The notes under the pieces: generated by a model
Seen by the model: the letters and a program-made list of their open reading frames with translations, nothing else
Told to the model about the DNA's origin: nothing
Databases searched by the model: none
NCBI GenBank assembly: GCA_965237725.1
Contig: OZ250151.1
Span: 1,736,001-1,800,000, forward strand
Direction: 5' to 3'
Origin: G965237725 sp965237725
GTDB taxonomy: Bacteria; Pseudomonadota; Gammaproteobacteria; Arenicellales; Poriferihabitantaceae
DNA length: 64,000 nucleotides
Program-made: the position numbers and the translations under genes
Shown: piece by piece, positions 17,174-25,961 of the stretch
Position numbering within the stretch: the stretch's first letter is position 1
How the letters are laid out: each line of letters opens with the position of its first letter

Positions 17174-19191
17174 TATGCTTTTCCCTGACTAACTTTAGAC
17201 TTCATGGATTTTCTTATAGCTATTCCACCAACTATAAAAATTAATACCAACAAGGCCAGTTTCCATCCTCGCGGCCTGTTGTTATCGGCGTCGCTCAGGT
17301 TCGAAACCTCACTTTGATCTCCAGTACCTCGTTGAGTTATCTCACCGTCTGCCCGGGCCTGCGCCAGTCGCGCCGCTTTGGCGTCGTCCAACCACCACCT
17401 GGAAATGTTTACCCCATTGCGCAACGGTATATCCGGTCGTGCAAATTTATTCCACCACAATATTCTGTCCGCAGGCAAATGCCAGTTGGGCACGATGAAA
17501 TGCTGCCATAACAACACCCTATCCAAGGCCCGGGTTACGGTAATCAATTCTTCCCGAGTTTGAGCCACAATAATTTTATCAATCAGTTCTTCGATCACCG
17601 GATGGCAAATTCCCGCGGTATTGCGACTGCTCGAGCGTTCTGCTGCAGCGCAACTCCAGTACTCCCGTTGCTCGTTACCTGGAGTTTCACTTTGACCCCA
17701 GCCACCGACCACCATGTCAAAATCGAATGCCCGCAGGCGGTTAATATATTGCCCGGTATCAACCACCCTGACCTGCATGTCAATTCCCAGGCGTTTTAAA
17801 TTGCTGACATAGGGCAGAATCAGGCGTTCGAATGAACTGCTGTAAAGCAACATTTCCATGACCAATGGCTGGTTTTGCTGATTTTTAAGAACACCATCGT
17901 CGATGGCCCAACCCTCCGCGTCTTCGATCAAATCCAACGCTTTTAACAGATTTTCCCGGGACCAGCCGCTGCCATCAGTTTTTGGCGCGACATAGGGTTC
18001 GGTAAACACTTCTGGTGGCAACAAATCACGATACTGATCGAGCAAAGCGAGTTCATCACCCTTGGGAATACCGCTAGACGCCAGTTCAGAATTGCTGAAG
18101 TAACTTTCCGAGCGGGTGTACTGGTCATAGAAAATTTTCTGGTTGGTCCAGTTAAAGTCGAATGCCAGGGTAATAGCTTCGCGAATTTTTCTATCCTTGA
18201 ATTTATCTCGACGTAAATTCATGACATAGGCCTGCATGCCCTGTGGCGCAGAATGTTTGACCTGTTCCCGAACTAGCCAACCCGATTCCACTGCAGGAAT
18301 TTCAAATTCTGTAGCCCAGCTCTTTGCGGTGTTCTCAGCGTAATAGTCTATATCCCCCGCCTTCAATGCCAGACGGATGGGGATACGATCCCGGTAAAAA
18401 TCGTATCGCAGTAATTCAAAATTATTGATCCCCCGATTCACAGGCAAGTGTCTACCCCAGTAATCGTCGACCAATTCCAGCTCATAATACCGGCCCGCAT
18501 CAAAACGTTTCACTCGATAAGGGCCGCTGCCCAGAGGCGGGGTCAATGTGGTTTTAGTGATGTCATTCTCCAACCAATAGTGTTTGGGCAAAATTGGCAA
18601 ATCGCCGATGATCAAAGGCAACTCTCGATTGCCAGTATTTTTGAATTCAAAGCGTACCGCATTTCCAGGGACAGTCTCGACCTTTACAACATCAGCATAA
18701 TAAAATCGATAAGACGGCGTACCCTTTTCCATCAGGGTGTCAAATGACCACACCACATCCTCAGGGGTAATTGGCTCGCCGTCGTGCCAACTTGCGCCTG
18801 GGTCTAAATAGAACTTTATCCAGGATCTATCAACGGGATATTCTATTTCTTCGCAGATCAGGCAATACTTGGTAAATGCTTCGTCTCCAGACGACACCAT
18901 CAGGGTTTCGATTGATCCTGGAGATACCGAGGAGCCTTTATCGATCCAGGGATTGAAACTGTCAAAGGTGCCTCGAGATCCCTGACGCACCGCACCACCT
19001 TTGGGGGCGTTGGGATTGACGTAATCAAAATATTTGAAACCCGCTGAATATTTTGGATTGCCATGCATTGCAATGGCATGGCTTCGAATAATTTCCAACT
19101 GAGCCGACTGGGCCAAACCCACTGCAGGTACTACCGCCACTATTATCAATAGGGCACAAACCAGTTGATGTTTCAAAAACGAATTATTCAC
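17173..19191 (-). CDS. yejA: Periplasmic peptide-binding protein YejA with an extra C-terminal membrane segment
   Basis: A 672-residue family 5 solute-binding protein. A cleavable signal (LVCALLIIVAVVPAVGLAQS) precedes conserved YejA segments such as HAIAMHGNPKYSAGFKYFDY and NPNAPKGGAVRQGSRGTFDS. It should capture peptides in the periplasm for YejBEF. It is longer than E. coli YejA (about 600 residues). After the last conserved segment comes a linker and a hydrophobic stretch GWKLALLVLIFIVGGIAI with a basic tail. That would tether the protein to the inner membrane. First gene of the operon; transcribed divergently from mutY. Confidence 0.92.
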   Translation of the reverse strand: MNNSFLKHQLVCALLIIVAVVPAVGLAQSAQLEIIRSHAIAMHGNPKYSAGFKYFDYVNPNAPKGGAVRQGSRGTFDSFNPWIDKGSSVSPGSIETLMVSSGDEAFTKYCLICEEIEYPVDRSWIKFYLDPGASWHDGEPITPEDVVWSFDTLMEKGTPSYRFYYADVVKVETVPGNAVRFEFKNTGNRELPLIIGDLPILPKHYWLENDITKTTLTPPLGSGPYRVKRFDAGRYYELELVDDYWGRHLPVNRGINNFELLRYDFYRDRIPIRLALKAGDIDYYAENTAKSWATEFEIPAVESGWLVREQVKHSAPQGMQAYVMNLRRDKFKDRKIREAITLAFDFNWTNQKIFYDQYTRSESYFSNSELASSGIPKGDELALLDQYRDLLPPEVFTEPYVAPKTDGSGWSRENLLKALDLIEDAEGWAIDDGVLKNQQNQPLVMEMLLYSSSFERLILPYVSNLKRLGIDMQVRVVDTGQYINRLRAFDFDMVVGGWGQSETPGNEQREYWSCAAAERSSSRNTAGICHPVIEELIDKIIVAQTREELITVTRALDRVLLWQHFIVPNWHLPADRILWWNKFARPDIPLRNGVNISRWWLDDAKAARLAQARADGEITQRGTGDQSEVSNLSDADNNRPRGWKLALLVLIFIVGGIAIRKSMKSKVSQGKA

Positions 19192-19220
19192 TATTATTGT
19201 TTAAAGTTCCGGTTTGATGA

Positions 19221-19233
19221 GGATACTGTATCC
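19221..19233. promoter_or_regulatory. Palindromic operator candidate between yejA and mutY
   Basis: GGATAC-T-GTATCC is a perfect 6+6 palindrome in the 90-bp divergent region, 30 bp upstream of the yejA start. Its position suits a repressor site for yejA. Only the symmetry supports it; no regulator is identified. Confidence 0.25.
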
Positions 19234-19350
19234 CCAACAAATTTTGATAACCTATTTTGCACTTTATAACAATCTCCTAAAGTGCTGACTATTGCCAAAT
19301 TAGCAAGCCTGTGGGATGGTCTGACCACAGAATCAGCACATCATTCCACA

Positions 19351-20457
19351 ATGACCAAATCAACCACGCCCAATTCGGCGAACCCTAGGGAGTTTAATGC
19401 GGAGTTTAATGGGAAATTTAAATTCGCCCATTCGCTTCTGCACTGGTTTGAAATTCACGGTCGCAAAAACCTGCCCTGGCAACAAAATCCCGACCCTTAT
19501 CGGGTCTGGGTTTCAGAAATCATGTTACAACAAACCCAGGTCGAAACCGTGATCCCATATTATCAAAATTTCATCGCGCGGTTCCCTTCGATTGCCAGCC
19601 TCGCAGCAGCGGAACAAGATGAAGTCATGACCCATTGGGCAGGGCTGGGTTATTATGCCCGGGCACGAAATATGCATCGCGCGGCACAACTTGTTCGCGA
19701 CAATCATGATGGATGTTTTCCCGATACCATGGATGACGTTCTGGCATTACCCGGCATCGGTCGGTCAACCGCAGGGGCGATTCTGGCGTTTTCATTTAAC
19801 ATCCGTGAACCCATATTGGACGGCAATGTAAAACGGGTGCTGTGTCGGTTTTTCGCCGTAGAAGGCTTTCCCGGGAAAAAGCTGGTACAGGACCGATTAT
19901 GGCAATATTCAGAGCAGTTGACGCCCCATGAAGATGTCGCAAAATATACCCAGGCAATAATGGATTTGGGCGCGACCCTGTGTATCCGACGACAGCCTAA
20001 ATGTAATCAATGTCCGATGAATGCGGCATGCGCCGCCTATAAACAAGGTAATCCTGCGGACTACCCGGAATCAAAATCCAAAGTAAAGCGACCCCAACGC
20101 AAGTCAACCATGTTGTTACTGCGTAATCCAAAATCTCAGTTTTTGCTGATAAAGAGACCACCCACTGGAATCTGGGGCGGTCTTTGGGCATTGCCTGAAA
20201 TTTCCGAAACAGCGGATGATATTGTGGGCTGGTGCGAGGAACAGTATGGGATAAAGACTTCTAACCCAAAAAAGCTGAAAAATATCAAACACGGCTTCAC
20301 TCATTTTGAGCTCCATATTCAACCCGTTGAATGCCCGGTCATCGGCCAGCACGACAGAGTCATGGACGACGATAACTATATTTGGTACAACCCATTTTCA
20401 GATGCTGCCATTGCCCTGCCCGCGGCAGTGAGTAAAATCTTCAAACAGTTGGTATAA
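19351..20457 (+). CDS. mutY: A/G-specific adenine DNA glycosylase MutY
   Basis: Removes adenine mispaired with 8-oxoguanine. The helix-hairpin-helix glycosylase domain shows GRKNLPWQ, catalytic Glu in SEIMLQQTQV, LPGIGRSTAGAIL and catalytic Asp in ILDGNVKRV. The [4Fe-4S] loop CIRRQPKCNQCPMNAAC has the full C-x6-C-x2-C-x5-C pattern. The C-terminal NUDIX-like domain that reads 8-oxoG includes LLIKRPPTGIWGGLWALPE. The frame is open from GTG at 19282, but ATG at 19351 gives the usual N-terminus; neither has a clear ribosome site. yggX follows 82 bp later, the same neighbour order as in E. coli. Confidence 0.95.
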   Translation: MTKSTTPNSANPREFNAEFNGKFKFAHSLLHWFEIHGRKNLPWQQNPDPYRVWVSEIMLQQTQVETVIPYYQNFIARFPSIASLAAAEQDEVMTHWAGLGYYARARNMHRAAQLVRDNHDGCFPDTMDDVLALPGIGRSTAGAILAFSFNIREPILDGNVKRVLCRFFAVEGFPGKKLVQDRLWQYSEQLTPHEDVAKYTQAIMDLGATLCIRRQPKCNQCPMNAACAAYKQGNPADYPESKSKVKRPQRKSTMLLLRNPKSQFLLIKRPPTGIWGGLWALPEISETADDIVGWCEEQYGIKTSNPKKLKNIKHGFTHFELHIQPVECPVIGQHDRVMDDDNYIWYNPFSDAAIALPAAVSKIFKQLV

Positions 20458-20539
20458 CGGGCATAGGCGATAGAGCTGATATATTAGAGTTAAATTGATA
20501 CAACTAAGATAATCGAGCCCAATAAAATATGAGTAAATT

Positions 20540-20812
20540 ATGAGTCGGATGATTAAGTGTGCAAAACTGGGTATGGAAGCAGAAGGCCTGGATAATCCAA
20601 CCTGGCCCGGGGAACTGGGACAAAGGATATTCAATGAAATTTCCAAATCGGCATGGCATGACTGGCTGGGTCAACAAACCATCCTTATCAATGAATACAA
20701 ACTCAGCCCATTGGATCCGGAGCACAAGAAATATCTGGCCAGCCAAATGGAAGCCTACCTTTTTGGTGATGGCATTGTTCTACCCGACGCCTGGAAACAA
20801 CAACAAAGTTAA
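20540..20812 (+). CDS. yggX: Probable Fe(2+)-trafficking protein YggX
   Basis: A 90-residue protein matching YggX throughout: MSRMIKCAKLGMEAEGLD, PGELGQRIFNEISKSAWHDW, QTILINEYKL and the C-terminal MEAYLFGD. The conserved Cys7 implicated in iron handling is present. The protein protects iron-sulfur clusters from oxidative damage. It lies directly after mutY, the conserved context. Confidence 0.95.
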   Translation: MSRMIKCAKLGMEAEGLDNPTWPGELGQRIFNEISKSAWHDWLGQQTILINEYKLSPLDPEHKKYLASQMEAYLFGDGIVLPDAWKQQQS

Positions 20813-20901
20813 GTTTTGACAAATTACTGCTGGCAGAAATTTGACATCGCAAACGATAAGTTCTTACTATTGCCGTTCAATCTATTCGCTGGTCCGCACC
20901 G

Positions 20902-21861
20902 ATGAAGCCAAAAGCTGCCTCATACTATAAACAAAATCGCCTAAAGCAATTACGCGCGTTTTGTTATACCGCTAAATCCGGCAGTATATCCCGGGCGGCA
21001 GAACAGCTTTATCTGAGTCAGCCATCGGTATCCTTACAGATTCAGGCCCTGGAGCGTGAGTTGAATACCATGTTGTTCGAGCGTCGCGGGCCAAAAATCA
21101 ATTTGACCTCTGATGGTGAAGCGCTGCTTGAAATTGCATTGCCCATGGTTGAAGGCATGGATTCATTAAGAGACACCTTTGCTGAACGCAGTGGTGATTT
21201 AAACAGCGGTTATCTGAATATCGCCGCCGGGGAATCCACCATTCTCAATATACTGCCCGAATACCTGAAACAATTTGCTACTCAATATCCAGGGGTAAAA
21301 ATTCGATTACATAATGTCACCGGTGCTGACGGCATGGCCATGCTCAGGGCTGATGAAGCTGATTTTGCTGTGGGGTCGATGCTTGAGATGCCCGATGATT
21401 TAAGCTATTTCCCAGTGTTTGATTTTAACCCAACCCTGATTATGCCACTGGATCACCCTCTGGCAGGACAGGATAAGGTCACCCTGGAAGAAATCGCAAA
21501 ATACGACCTGATTCTGCCACCACGATATCTCAGCACCTGGGGTGTGGTGAAATCAGTTTTCCAACAACACAACATTCATCACAAAGTTGCACTTGAGGCT
21601 GGCGGGTGGGCGGTTATAAAGAAGTACGTTGAAATGGGTTTGGGAATTTCCATCGTAACCGACATTTGCCTGAACGAAAAAGATAATCTGGCAACCATCC
21701 CGGTTACCGAGTATTTTCCCACGCGCAGTTACGGCATCGTTACCCGACGCGGAAAATTTATTTCTGCCCAGGCCAAGCGTTTCATCGAAATGCTGTCGCC
21801 GGAATTCTTCCATCGCACAGGTTCGGGTACTGGCAATGAACGACTCAAAGCGGTTAAGTGA
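20902..21861 (+). CDS. LysR-family transcriptional regulator
   Basis: A 319-residue LysR regulator. The winged helix-turn-helix spans about residues 13-72 (LKQLRAFCYTAKSGSISRAAEQLYLSQPSVSLQIQALE, split here only by length). The effector-binding domain follows from about 95, with a typical YLNIAAGES start and FVSL-type hinge. The metabolite sensed is not recognisable. It lies between yggX and nudJ on the same strand, with no adjacent divergent target gene to suggest its regulon. Confidence 0.88.
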   Translation: MKPKAASYYKQNRLKQLRAFCYTAKSGSISRAAEQLYLSQPSVSLQIQALERELNTMLFERRGPKINLTSDGEALLEIALPMVEGMDSLRDTFAERSGDLNSGYLNIAAGESTILNILPEYLKQFATQYPGVKIRLHNVTGADGMAMLRADEADFAVGSMLEMPDDLSYFPVFDFNPTLIMPLDHPLAGQDKVTLEEIAKYDLILPPRYLSTWGVVKSVFQQHNIHHKVALEAGGWAVIKKYVEMGLGISIVTDICLNEKDNLATIPVTEYFPTRSYGIVTRRGKFISAQAKRFIEMLSPEFFHRTGSGTGNERLKAVK

Positions 21862-21918
21862 GCAGCGACGTGAGCGGTCGAGTGATATTGTTTTAATACT
21901 GGTACAGGATTGTAAAAA

Positions 21919-22386
21919 ATGGACGCTAATGTCGAGCGCTGGTTTCCCCATGTGACCGTAGCCTCTGTGGTCATGGGAGACGGAAAATATTTAATGGTCA
22001 GGGAATGCAACCAGGGCAGCAGTGTGATTAATCAGCCAGCAGGTCATGTTGAAAAGGGAGAAACCCTGATCGATGCCGTTGTTCGCGAAACCCTGGAAGA
22101 AACCGGATGGCATTTTGAACCAAAATTCATCAGCGGAATCTATCAATTTCTTGCTGGCAACGGTGAAACCTATATTCGGTTTTCATTTTGTGGGGAGCTG
22201 CTTTCTCACCAGGAAGAATGTGAGCTTGACCCGGCCATCGAAGAAGTTTTATGGCTTAGCCGACAAGAAATAGAAGCCAATGTAGGTGTCCTGCGCAGTG
22301 ACGCTGTACTGATTTCCATTACCGATTTCGAAAAAGGAAATCGTCTGCCTCTGGATAGCGTACAACAGTTACAACCGTTACAATAA
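21919..22386 (+). CDS. nudJ: NUDIX hydrolase, NudJ type
   Basis: A 155-residue NUDIX enzyme. The Nudix box is at residues 42-64: GHVEKGETLIDAVV then RETLEETGW, with every metal-binding Glu present. The leading RWFPHVTVASVV and the INQPAGH lead-in match NudJ (YmfB), a phosphatase acting on thiamine and nucleoside pyrophosphates. Its neighbourhood with mnmA, purB and a pseudouridine synthase parallels the E. coli rluE-nudJ-mnmA-hflD-purB block. The next gene starts only 5 bp later. Confidence 0.9.
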   Translation: MDANVERWFPHVTVASVVMGDGKYLMVRECNQGSSVINQPAGHVEKGETLIDAVVRETLEETGWHFEPKFISGIYQFLAGNGETYIRFSFCGELLSHQEECELDPAIEEVLWLSRQEIEANVGVLRSDAVLISITDFEKGNRLPLDSVQQLQPLQ

Positions 22387-22391
22387 ACGCC

Positions 22392-23093
22392 ATGAAATCA
22401 TTATTGCTCCACATCACGTTAACGATGCTTGGCTCGATGCTTGGAATGACATCCGGCATAACCTGGGCTGGGAAAGAACAGAATGTGGAGGCCCCCTCTT
22501 TTGTAACTCTGGATGCCATTCCGGTATGTTATGACTTTGCGTGCAAGCACAGTTCTGTGGTCAGCCTGCCGCCTCATGAATGGCAAGAAGTTGCTGGCTG
22601 GTTCAATCCTGTCGCAGAAACACCCGCTCTGGAACGTCAACAAATTAAAAGCGCCATTGGCTGGATGGAAGTATTAATTGGCAGGTATACTCCAACCCAC
22701 AAAGACATCGCCTTCGACTGGCCTGAAGACATCGATGATGTGGAAGGCCTGTTCCCTGGCCAACAGGATTGCATCGATGAAGCGGTGAATACCACAACCT
22801 ATCTGCGATTGCTTGAGTTGAATGACCTGTTAACCCATCACACCGTGATTGAACAGGCCTATCGAAGTGCTGTTTTCGACCAGCACTGGGCTGGCCAAAT
22901 AAAAGTTAAATCCACTGGGGAGCGCTTTGTTGTTGATTCGTGGTTCCAGCCCAATGGTTACGTGCCGGTCATCCAGGCTAGTAAAGATTGGGAAGATATC
23001 AGCCCACTCACCGCTGTGGTAGATGATTCCAGAGGACAGGAGGATAAACCTAAAAAACGATCTTTCTGGAGTCGGGTGTTTCGAACGAACTAG
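22392..23093 (+). CDS. Exported protein of unknown function between nudJ and mnmA
   Basis: A 233-residue protein that I do not assign to a family. The N-terminal hydrophobic segment ending in GITWAGK looks like a signal peptide. The mature part contains three cysteines (CYDFACKH and QQDCIDEA) and a well-ordered segment CIDEAVNTTTYLRLLELN. A basic tail KPKKRSFWSRVFRTN ends it. The 5-bp gap from nudJ suggests cotranscription. Its TAG stop lies in the CTAG target flank of a MITE-like element. A periplasmic location is likely; the role is unknown. Confidence 0.7.
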   Translation: MKSLLLHITLTMLGSMLGMTSGITWAGKEQNVEAPSFVTLDAIPVCYDFACKHSSVVSLPPHEWQEVAGWFNPVAETPALERQQIKSAIGWMEVLIGRYTPTHKDIAFDWPEDIDDVEGLFPGQQDCIDEAVNTTTYLRLLELNDLLTHHTVIEQAYRSAVFDQHWAGQIKVKSTGERFVVDSWFQPNGYVPVIQASKDWEDISPLTAVVDDSRGQEDKPKKRSFWSRVFRTN

Positions 23094-23292
23094 GGAACCT
23101 CTGTACAAGTCATGACCGATCAACTTGAGTCCAAACCCAATATTTCGCGTGGCAATATCGTCGTTAAAAAATCTCGCCCAAGTGATTGTATGGGTCCTGC
23201 TATTGCACCAAATTTTTGCCTTGATCTTGGTCATTTTGCCCAGTATCATTTTAAGTGGCAACTTGATTCGCCCAGACTGGTTCAGAAGTCCC
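23094..23292 (-). mobile_element. MITE-like element, subfamily A, copy 2 (reverse orientation)
   Basis: About 199 bp, reading as subfamily A on the minus strand. The left end GGAACCTCTGTACAAGTC is intact. The right end CCAGACTGGTTCAGAAGTCC has diverged from the consensus TTCAGAGGTTCC. The interior matches the interrupted copy at 8270-8659. The left flank is CTAG, but the right flank (near CCCC) no longer matches, so the target duplication is lost. It fills most of the gap between the exported unknown gene and mnmA, leaving 37 bp before the mnmA start. Confidence 0.78.
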
Positions 23293-23329
23293 CCAAATCG
23301 TTTTTTCTGCCGGGGGAAATATTGTAATT

Positions 23330-24403
23330 GTGAATAACGTTATTGTTGGCATGTCAGGAGGGGTGGACTCTTCAGTAGCAGCCGCCAAACTGATTGAAGA
23401 GGGTCATAAGGTCACTGGCCTGTTTATGAAAAACTGGGAGGAGGATGATGACGAAGATTACTGCTCGGCAGCTGAAGACCTGGCAGACGCAGAAGAAGTT
23501 TGCAAGTTGCTGGAAATTGAACTTAAGACTATTAACTTTTCTCATGAATACTGGAACCGGGTGTTCCAGTTGTTTCTCGATGAATACCGAAACGGCCGAA
23601 CACCCAACCCCGATGTGGTCTGCAATAAGGAAATTAAATTCAAGGAGTTCCTGAATTGGGCCATGGACCTCGGTGCCGACTATATCGCAACGGGCCACTA
23701 CGCCAGACTTGACAAACAGAACCGCTATCATCTGCTGCGAAAAGGACTAGACCAATCCAAGGATCAAAGTTACTTTTTACACACCCTTGATCAGGATGCC
23801 CTGCGCTATGCCAGCTTTCCCATTGGTGAAATGGAAAAAGATCAGGTTCGAGAAGTAGCAAAAAATCTGTCACTACCTATCCACGATAAAAAGGATAGCA
23901 CCGGGATATGTTTCATTGGAGAGCGTCGGTTCAGTGATTTCCTCAGCCGATTTTTACCCTCTCAACCTGGTCCGGTAAAAACACTGGAAGGTGAAACCAT
24001 TGGAGAGCATAAGGGTTCCTACCTTTACACCATCGGTCAACGCCAGGGTCTTGGAATCGGAGGAGACGGTGAAGCCTGGTATGTAACCGAAAAAGATGTC
24101 AAAAGAAATATTGTTTACGCGGTACAGGGTCACGATCATCCGTCACTGATGAAAAAAGTTGTGCTGGCGGAAGATATGCACTGGATTACCGGGCTTCCAC
24201 CGATTTTGCCGGAAAACTGCAAGGCTAAAACCCGCTACCGCCAGGACGAACAGAATTGTATCATCTCCATGATCGGCATCAACTATACCCGGATCGAATT
24301 CGACTATCCGCAGTGGGCAATTACCCCTGGGCAATCTATTGTGTTCTACAATGATGATATCTGTATTGGTGGCGGAACGATAAAAACTGCACTGGATGCC
24401 TGA
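23330..24403 (+). CDS. mnmA: tRNA-specific 2-thiouridylase MnmA
   Basis: A 357-residue enzyme that installs the 2-thio group of 5-methylaminomethyl-2-thiouridine at the tRNA wobble position, taking sulfur from the Tus relay. The PP-loop is GMSGGVDSSVAA (7-18). Catalytic Cys98 sits in NPDVVCNKEIKF, and the second Cys is in STGICFIGERRF near 194. Start is GTG at 23330, with GGGGGAAA upstream as ribosome site. A MITE-like element ends 37 bp before it. E. coli has hflD between mnmA and purB; here there is a 152-bp gap without a gene. Confidence 0.96.
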   Translation: MNNVIVGMSGGVDSSVAAAKLIEEGHKVTGLFMKNWEEDDDEDYCSAAEDLADAEEVCKLLEIELKTINFSHEYWNRVFQLFLDEYRNGRTPNPDVVCNKEIKFKEFLNWAMDLGADYIATGHYARLDKQNRYHLLRKGLDQSKDQSYFLHTLDQDALRYASFPIGEMEKDQVREVAKNLSLPIHDKKDSTGICFIGERRFSDFLSRFLPSQPGPVKTLEGETIGEHKGSYLYTIGQRQGLGIGGDGEAWYVTEKDVKRNIVYAVQGHDHPSLMKKVVLAEDMHWITGLPPILPENCKAKTRYRQDEQNCIISMIGINYTRIEFDYPQWAITPGQSIVFYNDDICIGGGTIKTALDA

Positions 24404-24555
24404 TCCGGAGTAAGCGGTCCCGGCTAGCTATAGTAGATTTTCTGGGCAAGCTCTGGCACATCTTCCGGCCCGGCGCTTGTACATTTTCCGGGCAATCCCG
24501 GAGGCGGGTTCCTGTGATAAAATTGGGGTTTAATACACTTTATTAATTATCACCC

Positions 24556-25953
24556 GTGCCCGATCAGACCCTCGCGCTAAGCCCATTAACAGCGCTTTCC
24601 CCCCTTGACGGTCGATATCAAAGCAAAACCGCTGACTTACGCCAGTATTTTAGTGAATATGGATTGATACGCGCGCGGATTCGGATTGAGGTCGAATGGG
24701 TAATTCATCTTTCAAATCAAAAAGAAATTAAGGAAATCCCGGCATTTTCCGATCAAACTACTGATTTCCTGAGATCGCTAGTTACCGATTTTGATGTGGA
24801 CCAGGCTCAGATGGTTAAAACCATCGAGAGCACCACCAATCACGATGTAAAAGCCGTAGAGTATTACCTCAAGGAAAAAATTTCCAGCCACAAAGAACTC
24901 GAATCGATAACCGAATTTATCCATTTTGCATGTACATCAGAAGATATCAATAATTTGTCCCATGGGTTAATACTCAAAGGCGCCCGGGACGAAGTATTGA
25001 TTCCGGCCATCCGCAGATTGATTGACAAGGTCAATCACCTGGCTAAAAGCTATGCGGATCAACCCATGCTGGCACGAACCCATGGCCAGCCAGCCAGTCC
25101 AACAACCGTGGGAAAAGAATTAGCCAATTTTTCCCACCGGCTGCAATACGGCTTATCACATTTACGTGATCAAAAACTGTTTGGCAAAATTAATGGTGCG
25201 GTGGGCAATTTTAACGCCCATTTATCCGCCTATCCAGAAATCAACTGGCCCGCTCTAGCTCGAAATTTTGTTGAAAACTTGGGATTGAGCTATCAACCCA
25301 TGACCACACAGATCGAGCCCCACGACTATATTGCCGAGTTCTGTCATTGCCTGAGTCGTCTGAACACGGTTTTAATCGATTTCGACCGAGATATCTGGGG
25401 CTATATTTCCATCGGTTACTTCAAACAAAAAGTTACTAAAGGCGAAGTGGGTTCGAGCACCATGCCTCATAAAGTAAACCCCATTGATTTTGAAAACTCT
25501 GAAGGCAATCTGGGCCTGGCCAATGCCATGCTTTGTCATCTTGCGGAAAAACTGCCCATCAGTCGCTGGCAACGGGACCTGACGGATTCCACCGTATTGC
25601 GAAACCTTGGGGTTGGAGTGGGTTATACACTGATTGCCATAGAATCTACGCTGAAGGGTCTGGAAAAACTCGAGCTAAACACCCAGGCCCTGAATGACGA
25701 TTTGGATAACAACTGGGAAGTGCTCGCCGAGCCCATTCAAACGGTAATGCGTCGCTATGGTGTGCCCGAACCCTATGAAAAGCTAAAAACCCTGACTCGG
25801 GGCAAAGCGGGCATAAATAAATCATCGCTACACGAATTTATCACCGCCCTTGAAATTCCCGACCAGGCGAAATCACAATTGCTCGAGCTGACGCCAAGCA
25901 GCTACATCGGCAACGCGGCACAAGCCGCCATCAATAAATTTGACTACAAGTAG
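24556..25953 (+). CDS. purB: Adenylosuccinate lyase
   Basis: A 465-residue lyase of purine synthesis, acting on SAICAR and adenylosuccinate. The N-terminus TALSPLDGRYQSKTADLR is typical of the proteobacterial PurB. The family signature GSSTMPHKVNPIDFEN is near residue 299, with the catalytic Ser loop, and ARTHGQPASPTT lies earlier. The start is GTG at 24556. A GGGG and an AT-rich stretch lie upstream, but I see no clear ribosome site. The next gene begins 8 bp after the stop. Confidence 0.96.
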   Translation: MPDQTLALSPLTALSPLDGRYQSKTADLRQYFSEYGLIRARIRIEVEWVIHLSNQKEIKEIPAFSDQTTDFLRSLVTDFDVDQAQMVKTIESTTNHDVKAVEYYLKEKISSHKELESITEFIHFACTSEDINNLSHGLILKGARDEVLIPAIRRLIDKVNHLAKSYADQPMLARTHGQPASPTTVGKELANFSHRLQYGLSHLRDQKLFGKINGAVGNFNAHLSAYPEINWPALARNFVENLGLSYQPMTTQIEPHDYIAEFCHCLSRLNTVLIDFDRDIWGYISIGYFKQKVTKGEVGSSTMPHKVNPIDFENSEGNLGLANAMLCHLAEKLPISRWQRDLTDSTVLRNLGVGVGYTLIAIESTLKGLEKLELNTQALNDDLDNNWEVLAEPIQTVMRRYGVPEPYEKLKTLTRGKAGINKSSLHEFITALEIPDQAKSQLLELTPSSYIGNAAQAAINKFDYK

Positions 25954-25961
25954 AACCCGCG

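Noticed and set aside
13349..19191. Generic dipeptide (dpp/opp) importer
   Set aside because: The fused double ATPase, gene order A-B-E-F and the YejA-type binding protein identify Yej specifically.
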